Of a DNA stretch of 8,970 nt, positions 1 to 6,219 are shown one piece after another. The number at the start of each line of letters is the position of its first letter. Position 1 is the stretch's first letter. The stretch spans positions 1-8,970 of the forward strand of contig URJC01000083.1 in the NCBI GenBank assembly GCA_900548135.1, written 5' to 3'. Origin of the DNA: an uncultured Odoribacter sp. Lineage in GTDB: Bacteria > Bacteroidota > Bacteroidia > Bacteroidales > Marinifilaceae. Made by a program: the position numbers and the translations under genes. Under the pieces are notes generated by a model. That model did no database searches. It saw only the letters and a program-made list of their open reading frames with translations, and had not been told where the DNA came from.

Positions 1-1938
1 GTGTTCCGTCTGAGGCATATCCTTGGATTAGTGGTGGGTATCGGCTTAGCGCTTGGTACGAGATCAGGAGGCCTGATTTTGTATCCTATGTTGTTTATGT
101 ATGCAGGCCTTTATTATATGTTGTATTATGGGGTAAAGGATTTTTACAGATTCGGAAAACATCGTGATGGATTGGGAAAAATCTTGCAAGTTGTGATGCT
201 GGTCATTTTGTGTAGTTATTTCCTGGCTATTTTGTTGTGGCCTTTTGCATTGCAAAAGCCGTTTTCTGCCGTATTCTATTCTCTGGCTAAATTTACGAAT
301 TATAATATAGGTTTGCGGACAATTTTCGACGGAGAGCAAATGATGTCTAATATGCTTCCCTGGAAATATGCTCCGAAATATTTGTGTATAGGAATGCCTA
401 TTGTGACGGTAATTGGTTTTTTTGCCTATTTCATTTATATGATTGTGCGCAAGAAAGAATTTTCTTTGATTAGTTTCTTTTTCTTGTTTGCAACGGTATT
501 TCCTGTTTTTTGGGTGATTTATCAGCATTCTAATTTGTATGGTGGGATTCGTCATCTGTTATTTGTGATGCCTCCGATGGTGGTACTTGCAGCCCGTTTT
601 TGGAGTGGAATAATTCAAGCTGTACACGCTTACTACAAATGGGCTTTGAGTTTGATATTCGGGGGACTTTTTCTTTTGCCGGTCATTCATATTGTACATA
701 ATCACCCGAATGAATATGTCTATTTCAACGAATTTAAAGGCGGATTGAAGGGTGCTTATGGAGATTATGAGACGGATTATTATTTCAATTCATTGAAACA
801 ATCTGCCGATTGGTTTAAGAAAAATATTTTGCCGGATTTACCCAAAGATAAGAAGACAATTATTGTTACTCAGGCAGCTGATCCGATGACATATTATTTC
901 CGGAAAGATACAAATATAAAGGTGATCTATAGCCGTTATTATGAGAAGTATGCGAAAGACTGGGATTATGCTATGTTTGGGAACGTGTATATTAGCCAGT
1001 TTCAGCTGAATAACGGGTTGTTTCCTCCGGAGGGTACATTGTATTCTCCTACTGTGGATGGTTTTCCGATGTCGTTTGTATTGAAACGGCAAACCAAAGA
1101 GGAACTGAAAGGGTTTGAAGCAGAAAAAAAAGGAGACCCGCAGGCGGCTTTAGCGGCTTTTGAAACTTACATTGCCGGACATAAAAGTAATGAAGAAGTG
1201 TGGTCCAGAATGGGAAAATTATATTATATGACCGGGCAGTATCAAAAAGCTAAAATTGCTTTAGAGAACGCTTTGCAATTACATCCTTCTTTGAATGAAG
1301 CTTTGTATATGGTGACATTAGTTAATCTGGAATTGAAAGACTATAAAGCTGCTTTTAGTTCTGTTGGGAGGATGCTGGCTGAGAATTCCATTTCTGTAGA
1401 TGCCTTTTATCTCAGAGCTACAATTTATTACCAATTGAAACAATATCAGAATGCGATTGCTGATCTGAACCGGATATTATCCTATCGGCCGAATTACGAC
1501 AGGGCTTTGGTACTTGCCGGGAATATTTTCCGTGATAATGGGGATTATCAGCAGGCTTTGAAAATGTATCAGGCAGCTATTAAGTTCCGGAATACAATCA
1601 ATTCACAGGTGCAAAGTGCTGATATGCTGGTAAGAATGAAGAAATATCCCGAGGCTGTGGATATTTTACAGCAGGCTGTGAAGGTACAAGATTCTTTTTA
1701 TCCTATTTATAAGGTTGAGGCCCGAATGTACCTGCAGCAGGGAAAAATGCCGGAGGCTGAGGCATGTTTGAAACGTTTGGAGCATATGACGAAAGATCCT
1801 GAATGGCGGGTCCTGAAGGCCATGTATTATGAGCAGATGAATAAAAAAGAGGAAGCAAAAAAGATGCTGGAACAGGCTTTGGCTATTGACCCGGGATATG
1901 TGGAAGCTTTAAAATTGAAGAAAAAGGTCTTAAATTGA
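1..1938 (+). CDS. GT-C (family 39/PMT-like) membrane glycosyltransferase with C-terminal TPR domain, 5'-truncated
   Basis: An integral membrane glycosyltransferase fused to a TPR domain. About 645 residues are visible. The reading frame is open from the first base, and the GTG at position 1 is probably not the true start: the protein begins inside a membrane region, and the first loop carrying the catalytic acidic residues of GT-C enzymes is missing. Visible residues 7-233 hold about six hydrophobic segments (roughly 7-43, 62-83, 129-149, 155-175, 185-203, 213-233). Family-like signatures are LGTRSGGLIL (18-27), YGGIRHLLFVMPP (180-192) and HPNEYVYFNEFKGGLKGAYGDYETDY (starting at 235). A soluble linker (about 240-365) leads into about eight TPR-like helical pairs (365-640), for example GQYQKAKIALENALQLHPS and GDYQQALKMYQAAI. 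Known GT-C enzymes transfer sugars from polyprenyl phosphates on the extracytoplasmic side. The TPRs may bind an acceptor protein or partner (inference). It probably forms an operon with the next gene. Confidence 0.85.
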   Translation: MFRLRHILGLVVGIGLALGTRSGGLILYPMLFMYAGLYYMLYYGVKDFYRFGKHRDGLGKILQVVMLVILCSYFLAILLWPFALQKPFSAVFYSLAKFTNYNIGLRTIFDGEQMMSNMLPWKYAPKYLCIGMPIVTVIGFFAYFIYMIVRKKEFSLISFFFLFATVFPVFWVIYQHSNLYGGIRHLLFVMPPMVVLAARFWSGIIQAVHAYYKWALSLIFGGLFLLPVIHIVHNHPNEYVYFNEFKGGLKGAYGDYETDYYFNSLKQSADWFKKNILPDLPKDKKTIIVTQAADPMTYYFRKDTNIKVIYSRYYEKYAKDWDYAMFGNVYISQFQLNNGLFPPEGTLYSPTVDGFPMSFVLKRQTKEELKGFEAEKKGDPQAALAAFETYIAGHKSNEEVWSRMGKLYYMTGQYQKAKIALENALQLHPSLNEALYMVTLVNLELKDYKAAFSSVGRMLAENSISVDAFYLRATIYYQLKQYQNAIADLNRILSYRPNYDRALVLAGNIFRDNGDYQQALKMYQAAIKFRNTINSQVQSADMLVRMKKYPEAVDILQQAVKVQDSFYPIYKVEARMYLQQGKMPEAEACLKRLEHMTKDPEWRVLKAMYYEQMNKKEEAKKMLEQALAIDPGYVEALKLKKKVLN

Positions 1939-1944
1939 AGGGGT

Positions 1945-2679
1945 ATGACTGAGAAAACTTGTATTGTTATCCCCTGCTTCAATGAAGCTGAGCGTTTTAA
2001 GACCTATGAATATTTGTCTTTCCTTAGGCAGGTGCCGGATATTGACTTCTGTTTTGTCAATGACGGAAGTCGCGATAACACAAGAGAAGTACTGACCTTG
2101 CTTTGTAAACAGGAGCCTGAACGTGCTATGATGGTGGACTATACAGATAACCGGGGCAAGGCGGAGGCAGTGAGAACTGGTTTTTTGTATGTACTGGGTT
2201 TGCAGCGTTATCAGGTTGTAGCTTTTGCTGACGCAGATTTGGCAACTCCTTTAAGTGAAATGCGAAGGCTGATTGCGATTTTTCGTAAAGAACCGGAAGC
2301 TATGATTGTGATCGGGTCCCGGATTGAACGAATGGGAATCACAATTGAACGGAAATTGTACCGGCATTTTACTGGGCGTATTTTTGCTGCTGTGATCTCA
2401 GTTTTGTTCCGTTTACGTGCTTATGATACCCAATGCGGGGCAAAAGTATTTGATGCAGAGATGGCCAGACTAGTATTTGATAAACCTTTTCTTTCACAAT
2501 GGTTGTTTGATGTTGAGATGTTGTTGAGGGTGAGAAATCTGCGGAAAGACTATAATCGTATTGTACATGAAATCCCTTTGGATGTCTGGCTTGAACAAGG
2601 GAATAGTAAAATTCGTTTTTTCCATTTACTGAGAATGCCCTGGCAATTGTGTAAGATTTATTTTGAATATAAATCCTGA
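1945..2679 (+). CDS. Family 2 glycosyltransferase, ALG5/DPM1-like (polyprenyl-phosphate sugar synthase)
   Basis: A 244-residue soluble GT-A glycosyltransferase of family 2. Motifs in order: VIPCFNEAER (8-17), the nucleotide-binding VNDGSRDNT (38-46), NRGKAEAVRTG (69-79), the metal-binding FADADLATP (94-102, DxD-like), GSR (124-126), YDTQCGAKVF (160-169) and FDVE (188-191). The DADLATP and QCGAKVF combination resembles dolichyl-phosphate glucosyl/mannosyltransferases, which load a sugar from a nucleotide sugar onto a polyprenyl phosphate on the cytoplasmic face. No C-terminal membrane segments are visible, so it would be a peripheral enzyme. The ATG at 1945 is the first possible start, because the upstream in-frame codon at 1936 is the previous gene's TGA. 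An AAGGGG run lies just before it, too close for a canonical ribosome site. The 6-nt gap to the GT-C gene suggests that it supplies that enzyme's donor (inference). The sugar cannot be told from sequence. Confidence 0.88.
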   Translation: MTEKTCIVIPCFNEAERFKTYEYLSFLRQVPDIDFCFVNDGSRDNTREVLTLLCKQEPERAMMVDYTDNRGKAEAVRTGFLYVLGLQRYQVVAFADADLATPLSEMRRLIAIFRKEPEAMIVIGSRIERMGITIERKLYRHFTGRIFAAVISVLFRLRAYDTQCGAKVFDAEMARLVFDKPFLSQWLFDVEMLLRVRNLRKDYNRIVHEIPLDVWLEQGNSKIRFFHLLRMPWQLCKIYFEYKS

Positions 2680-2721
2680 ATACTCTTGGCAAAAAACGTT
2701 AAAAAGTAGTATTTATACCCT

Positions 2722-2774
2722 ACTTCATTATACAGAGATAGTTTACTTTTGTAAGTTGTAAATTATAATGAAGT
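2722..2774. repeat. Perfect 11-bp inverted repeat flanking the cysteate synthase -7 box and overlapping its start codon
   Basis: The left arm ACTTCATTATA (2722-2732) and right arm TATAATGAAGT (2764-2774) are exact reverse complements separated by 31 nt. The spacer contains the putative -7 box (2744-2751), and the right arm covers the first two bases of the GTG start at 2773. The left arm can also pair with an upstream element: AAGTAG (2704-2709) complements CTACTT (2720-2725), giving a mutually exclusive smaller hairpin. If transcription starts near 2758, only the right arm is in the mRNA, so the repeat would act as DNA, for example as a paired operator. In read-through RNA from the upstream genes, both arms are present and would bury the start codon. 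The pairing is directly visible; the regulatory role is inference. Confidence 0.6.
2744..2751 (+). promoter_or_regulatory. Putative Bacteroidota -7 promoter box for cysteate synthase
   Basis: TACTTTTG matches the Bacteroides sigma-factor -7 consensus TAnnTTTG exactly and lies 21 nt before the GTG start. No good TTTG -33 element is present at the usual spacing of about 19-21 nt, so basal strength may be low or an activator may help. It sits between the arms of the inverted repeat at 2722-2774. Confidence 0.5.
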
Positions 2775-4065
2775 GAAAACATTGGAAAAAACTGATTATG
2801 TACTGGAATCCCGGTGTTGTGGGACTAAGTTTGCAGATCATAAATGGGAATTGGATTGTCCGAATCGGGATGGAGCAGCTTTAATTTTTGCAAATTATGC
2901 AAAAAAACAGCTGGAGGTGAAAGAGAATCTGCCGGGCTTGTATAAATATTCCGATTGGTTGCCTGTTTGCCGGATGCTGGAAGGGTCTGGAGCTCCTGTT
3001 ACTTATAAAAGTAAAGGATTGGCCAGGGAATTAGGCTTAACTAATTTATATATTACATTTAATGGCTGTTGGCCTGAAAAAGGGGCCTATATGCGAACAG
3101 GAACATTTAAGGAATGTGAAGCTTTTGCCGTATGTGCCCGGGTGAATGGTAATGGAGATAAGGTTATGGTGGTGGCTTCTGCTGGCAATACGGCACGTGC
3201 ATTTGCCAGAGTGTGCTCGGAAAATAAAATTCCTTTGTTACTTTGTATTCCTGAAGATTGTCTTGATGCGATGTGGTCGGCAAAGCCATTGGATCCTTGT
3301 GTGAAGTTGGTGGCTACAGCAAAAGGAAGCGATTATTTCGATGCCATTTATCTTTCTAATATTATTTGTGAATTGGACAAATTCTATCCGGAAGGAGGGG
3401 CTAAAAATGTGGCCCGCCGGGATGGAATGGGAACAACGGTGTTGTCCGCAGTGACTACTATCGGAAAAATTCCTGATTATTATTTCCAGGCTGTTGGTAG
3501 CGGGACAGGTGCGATAGCTGCCTGGGAAGCCAATAAACGCTTTATTGTAGATGGCCGTTACGGGAAAAATCTGATGAAACTGATGGTATCCCAGAATGTT
3601 CCCTTTACGCCGATGTATGATGCCTGGAAAGCAGAGTCGAGGGTACTTTTACCTTTGAATGATGAATTGGCACGTCACCAGGCGGAAGAAATTTGTGCTA
3701 AGGTGTTGTCTAACCGGAAACCTCCCTATTCTCTCAAAGGAGGATTGTTTGATGCTTTGTCAGAAACGGGTGGGGATATGTTTGCTGTGACTAATGAGGA
3801 GGCTGGTAATGCGGGGGCATTGTTTGAAAAGACGGAAGGTATCGATATAGAGCCTGCAGCTGCTGTGGCTGTTGCTTCATTAAAACAAGCTATTGAACAA
3901 AAGAAAGTTGAAAAAGAAGCTGTTATCATGTTGAATATCACAGGTGGGGGGATCCGGCGTTTTAAAGCAGAAAATCAGTTATTTTATAAAAAACCGGATT
4001 GCGTATTTTCTATAGATGCAGATCCTGACACTATACGGGAAACTGTCATGGAGTTGTTTATTTAA
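2773..4065 (+). CDS. Cysteate synthase (PLP-dependent, threonine synthase-like)
   Basis: A 430-residue fold-type II PLP enzyme related to threonine synthase. The best match by recognition is the cysteate synthase family, known from Methanosarcina coenzyme M synthesis and widespread in Bacteroidota: O-phospho-L-serine + sulfite gives L-cysteate + phosphate. Visible motifs are a degenerate N-terminal zinc-ribbon-like stretch (CC at 15-16, W25 to C29), RTGTFKECEAF (108-118) with K113 as the likely Schiff-base lysine, ASAGNTARAF (135-144) with the cofactor-contacting Asn139, and the phosphate-binding loop VGSGTGAIAAWE (241-252). Near the C terminus, ITGGG (389-393) is typical of the fold. The length fits the family. 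In Bacteroidota, cysteate feeds capnine/sulfonolipid synthesis, but no fatty-acyl transferase partner is in this window. The GTG at 2773 is chosen as start; TTG at 2782 is the alternative. ATG at 2768 is out of frame and terminates at once (ATG AAG TGA). A threonine synthase paralogue remains the main alternative. Confidence 0.82.
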   Translation: MKTLEKTDYVLESRCCGTKFADHKWELDCPNRDGAALIFANYAKKQLEVKENLPGLYKYSDWLPVCRMLEGSGAPVTYKSKGLARELGLTNLYITFNGCWPEKGAYMRTGTFKECEAFAVCARVNGNGDKVMVVASAGNTARAFARVCSENKIPLLLCIPEDCLDAMWSAKPLDPCVKLVATAKGSDYFDAIYLSNIICELDKFYPEGGAKNVARRDGMGTTVLSAVTTIGKIPDYYFQAVGSGTGAIAAWEANKRFIVDGRYGKNLMKLMVSQNVPFTPMYDAWKAESRVLLPLNDELARHQAEEICAKVLSNRKPPYSLKGGLFDALSETGGDMFAVTNEEAGNAGALFEKTEGIDIEPAAAVAVASLKQAIEQKKVEKEAVIMLNITGGGIRRFKAENQLFYKKPDCVFSIDADPDTIRETVMELFI

Positions 4066-4092
4066 ACAGATATAATCTATCATTAATTTAAG

Positions 4093-4122
4093 CGCCGGAT
4101 AGTATATTTATCCGGCGTTTTT
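4093..4122 (+). terminator. Strong intrinsic terminator after cysteate synthase
   Basis: A perfect 9-bp GC-rich stem, CGCCGGATA (4093-4101) with TATCCGGCG (4109-4117), encloses a 7-nt loop and is followed directly by TTTTT (4118-4122) and a further T-rich stretch. It lies 28 nt past the TAA stop and separates cysteate synthase from the next gene. Confidence 0.92.
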
Positions 4123-4161
4123 CTTTTGGGGGAGTATGTTTTATTTCGTGTATATCCTTAC

Positions 4162-4190
4162 TTCAAATTTTGAAATTTGTTCCAAAATTT
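4162..4190. repeat. Nested inverted repeats in the YihY/BrkB gene promoter region
   Basis: Three overlapping dyads fall within 29 bases. TTCAAA (4162-4167) pairs with TTTGAA (4169-4174). CAAATTT (4164-4170) pairs with AAATTTG (4173-4179). AAATTTTG (4165-4172) pairs with CAAAATTT (4183-4190). They cover the putative -33 element and end just before the -7 box, as expected for an operator. The arms are of low complexity (A/T runs), so chance is a real alternative. Confidence 0.4.
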
Positions 4191-4203
4191 ATCCCTACCT
4201 TTG
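4176..4203 (+). promoter_or_regulatory. Putative Bacteroidota promoter for the YihY/BrkB gene
   Basis: The -7 box TACCTTTG (4196-4203) fits TAnnTTTG, and a TTTG at 4176-4179 could be the -33 element, with a 16-nt spacer that is a little short. Transcription would begin near 4210, giving a leader of about 50 nt before the ATG at 4261. It lies downstream of the terminator at 4093-4122, so this gene needs its own promoter. Confidence 0.6.
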
Positions 4204-4260
4204 TAAAGTTTGTAATGAGACAATAAAGTATTGTATTTCGTTATGGTTATTTAGACAAGT

Positions 4261-5553
4261 ATGAAACATATTAGAAGTTTAAAAAGATATCTTTTACTTG
4301 ATTTTTATTATTCTGTATTGCGCAGGGATTGGAGAATATCTACTTTACTGACGGATTTTTTGCTTAAAACTGTGGCGGTTGTAGTGGTATCTGTTGATCG
4401 GTTTATCAAAGATGCTTCTACAATATCAGCTTCAGCCCTTACTTTTTATTCTACTTTATCATTTATTCCTGTTGTAGCTTTAATATTAGCCATTGCGAGA
4501 GGATTTGGAGCTGATGAGTCTTTGCAAAATTGGTTGAAGGAACAAAGTTATACCAATCCGGAAGTGATGCAATGGATTATGGATATTGCTGCAAAGGCCT
4601 TGGATAATACGAAAGGTGGTTTGATTGCTGGTTTTGGAGTTGTGTTGTTAATCTGGTCTGTTATTCGTATGCTTTCGAGTACAGAACTGGCGATGAATCG
4701 CATTTGGGGAGTGAAGAAGGGCCGTACTCTGGTAAAAAAATTTACAGATTATATGTCTATTTTGTTTATTGCTCCTATTTTGGTAGTGTTGATCAGTAGT
4801 ATGAATGTGTTTATGATGTCGAATTTGCAGGCATATACTATGGATGAGGGGTTGTTGAGTTATGCCAGTGTCGCTTTAAAAGCAATTTTGACTATTGTGC
4901 CTTATGTATTGGTGTGGTTCCTTTTTATTTTTTTATATATGTTTATGCCCACCACTCCGGTCAGGTTCAGATATGCTTTGGTGGCAGGTATTGTTGCGGG
5001 TACTATTTTTCAAATCGTCCAATGGTTTTATATCCGCTTTCAGGTAGGGGTAAGTTCTTATAATGCCATTTACGGAGGATTAGCTGCTTTGCCTTTGTTG
5101 TTGGTTTGGTTGCAATTGAGTTGGAGCATTGTTTTGTGGGGTACCGAGTTGTGCTATATTATGCGCAATCGCCACTTCTTATATCGGGAAAATATGTATG
5201 CTGATAAACGCTGGGTAGATAATGTGGATGTTACCCTTAAAATGTTAAGGTTCATTTCAGATGAGTATGCTCACAATCATGGAGGACCTACTTTGGCTTC
5301 TATTTGCAAGAAACTGAGAATGAGTTCTAGTAAAGTGAGAATTATATTGCAGGAATTAGTCGATAAAAAAGTCTTGGTTGAAGTCAGAGAGGATGATGAT
5401 GTTTCTTATTTCCCGGCGGTAGATTTTCATCACTTGTCTTATTCCGATATCATTGTGCGGTTGTCGCATATTGACGAAAACCGGGGTGAGGTTTGGAAAG
5501 TGAGATTCGTGGAGGCAATCGATCATGAATTTTCTAAGGATACTTTTGCGTAG
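4261..5553 (+). CDS. YihY/BrkB family membrane protein with C-terminal winged-helix-like domain
   Basis: A 430-residue inner-membrane protein of the YihY/virulence factor BrkB family, formerly mislabelled ribonuclease BN. The molecular function is not established. Six hydrophobic segments are visible at about 57-80, 119-140, 164-187, 202-229, 238-260 and 272-298. Family signatures include ASALTFYSTLSFIPVVAL (57-74), AMNRIWGV (144-151) and YNAIYGGLAALPLLLVWLQLSW (starting at 267). The tail (about 322-400) is soluble and looks like a winged helix: TLASICKKLRMSSSKVRIILQELVDKKVLVEV (starting at 344) reads as helix-turn-helix, recognition helix, then a wing. E. coli YihY is about 290 residues, so the tail is an added domain. 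The ATG at 4261 is chosen because the in-frame ATG at 4243 meets TAG at 4252. Partners and substrate cannot be inferred from neighbours. Confidence 0.88.
   Translation: MKHIRSLKRYLLLDFYYSVLRRDWRISTLLTDFLLKTVAVVVVSVDRFIKDASTISASALTFYSTLSFIPVVALILAIARGFGADESLQNWLKEQSYTNPEVMQWIMDIAAKALDNTKGGLIAGFGVVLLIWSVIRMLSSTELAMNRIWGVKKGRTLVKKFTDYMSILFIAPILVVLISSMNVFMMSNLQAYTMDEGLLSYASVALKAILTIVPYVLVWFLFIFLYMFMPTTPVRFRYALVAGIVAGTIFQIVQWFYIRFQVGVSSYNAIYGGLAALPLLLVWLQLSWSIVLWGTELCYIMRNRHFLYRENMYADKRWVDNVDVTLKMLRFISDEYAHNHGGPTLASICKKLRMSSSKVRIILQELVDKKVLVEVREDDDVSYFPAVDFHHLSYSDIIVRLSHIDENRGEVWKVRFVEAIDHEFSKDTFA
5541..5548 (+). promoter_or_regulatory. Possible -7 box for the START-like gene, inside the end of the YihY/BrkB gene
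   Basis: TACTTTTG matches TAnnTTTG and lies 46 nt before the ATG at 5595, where a promoter would be useful. No TTTG -33 element is evident upstream, and the bases are also coding (the final codons of the upstream gene), so the match may be accidental. The 41-nt gap would equally allow co-transcription. Confidence 0.3.
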
Positions 5554-5594
5554 TATATTTTTTTTGAGTAAATTTAGGCTCAAATTTATATAAT

Positions 5595-5972
5595 ATGAGA
5601 AGAAAGATAGAGTTAGAGTATATTTTTTCGTCTTCTGTAAAAGTCTTGTTTTCTCGTCTAAGTACCCCTACCGGTCTGTCTGAATGGTTTGCAGATGACG
5701 TTAATCAAAAAGGTGACCAATTTGTTTTTATCTGGAATAACACGGAACATCCTGCAACATTGACAGAGTTGCGTCCAAATAGTTTGGTGCGGTTTAAATG
5801 GAATGACGCAGAGGACGAAGAAGAATATTTTGAATTTAATATTCATGTAGAGGCCCTGACGGGAGATGTGGCTTTGCTGATTACTGATTTTGCTGATGAG
5901 GACGATGAGGTAGATACGATAGAAGTATGGAATAAACAGATGGATATTTTACACCGGAATCTGGGGGCTTGA
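5595..5972 (+). CDS. START-like domain (SRPBCC superfamily) protein
   Basis: A 125-residue cytosolic protein that resembles the START-like/AHSA1-type proteins commonly found in Bacteroidota. The opening KIELEYIFSSSVKVLFSRLS (starting at residue 4) and the following GLSEWFADDV (27-36) are typical of the first strand, helix and helix-turn of the helix-grip fold. Alternating strands follow: FVFIWNN, ATLTELRPNSLVRFKWND, YFEFNIHVEA and VALLITDFAD. A C-terminal amphipathic helix (about 107-123, with W112 and H120) would close the hydrophobic pocket. The protein is strongly acidic, with clusters at 71-77 and 101-107. The fold binds hydrophobic ligands or acts in chaperone contacts, but no ligand or activity can be assigned here. 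It lies 41 nt after the YihY/BrkB gene on the same strand. Confidence 0.8.
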   Translation: MRRKIELEYIFSSSVKVLFSRLSTPTGLSEWFADDVNQKGDQFVFIWNNTEHPATLTELRPNSLVRFKWNDAEDEEEYFEFNIHVEALTGDVALLITDFADEDDEVDTIEVWNKQMDILHRNLGA

Positions 5973-6161
5973 CGGATAGGCTGATTGGTATTGCAGTTTT
6001 TGGTTTATAGGGATCGGGATCATTTTGAAATAGAATGCTGATTTCGGTTTGAGAGTATGTTTGTAGCTAAAACGTTCTTTAGGGGATAGATTTTGAATCT
6101 TATTTAAATTGATATTTGAATTAATCTGAAACCTGAAATCGTAAATCTACAATTTATTATT

Positions 6162-6169
6162 TACTTTTG
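6162..6169 (+). promoter_or_regulatory. Putative -7 promoter box for the LptF/G-fmt operon
   Basis: TACTTTTG matches TAnnTTTG and lies 46 nt before the ATG at 6216, so a leader of about 40 nt is expected. No TTTG is found at the usual -33 distance. The rest of the 5973-6209 gap is AT-rich, with no ORF, tRNA or clear terminator seen. Confidence 0.5.
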
Positions 6170-6192
6170 TGCCTGTTTTGGAAATAAGGTTT

Positions 6193-6219
6193 ATGGACAG
6201 GTTATTTGTTTGCAAATGA
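6193..6219 (+). other. Possible 8-codon leader ORF overlapping the LptF/G start
   Basis: ATG at 6193 opens an eight-codon frame (MDRLFVCK) whose TGA (6217-6219) overlaps the permease ATG (6216-6218) as ATGA. It falls inside the predicted leader RNA. Such an arrangement could couple translation, but no ribosome site is visible and the short frame may be chance. Confidence 0.2.

Noticed and set aside
64..555. Open frame of 163 codons on the minus strand
   Set aside because: It lies wholly inside the glycosyltransferase gene in antisense, is rich in His/Gln/Asn/Ile as expected from the complement of a membrane protein, and shows no recognisable domain.
2369..2692. Minus-strand frame of 107 codons over the GT2 gene
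   Set aside because: It is a shadow of a well-supported GT2 gene with intact motifs and has no family features of its own.
2768..2776. Possible frameshift at the cysteate synthase start (ATG out of frame with the gene)
   Set aside because: The GTG at 2773 gives a full-length family-like N terminus, so no broken start needs to be invoked, although one extra base cannot be excluded.
5563..5584. TTTGAG/CTCAAA hairpin between the YihY/BrkB and START-like genes as a terminator
   Set aside because: The stem is only 6 bp and AT-rich with a 10-nt loop, and no T-run follows it; the run of T residues lies before it.
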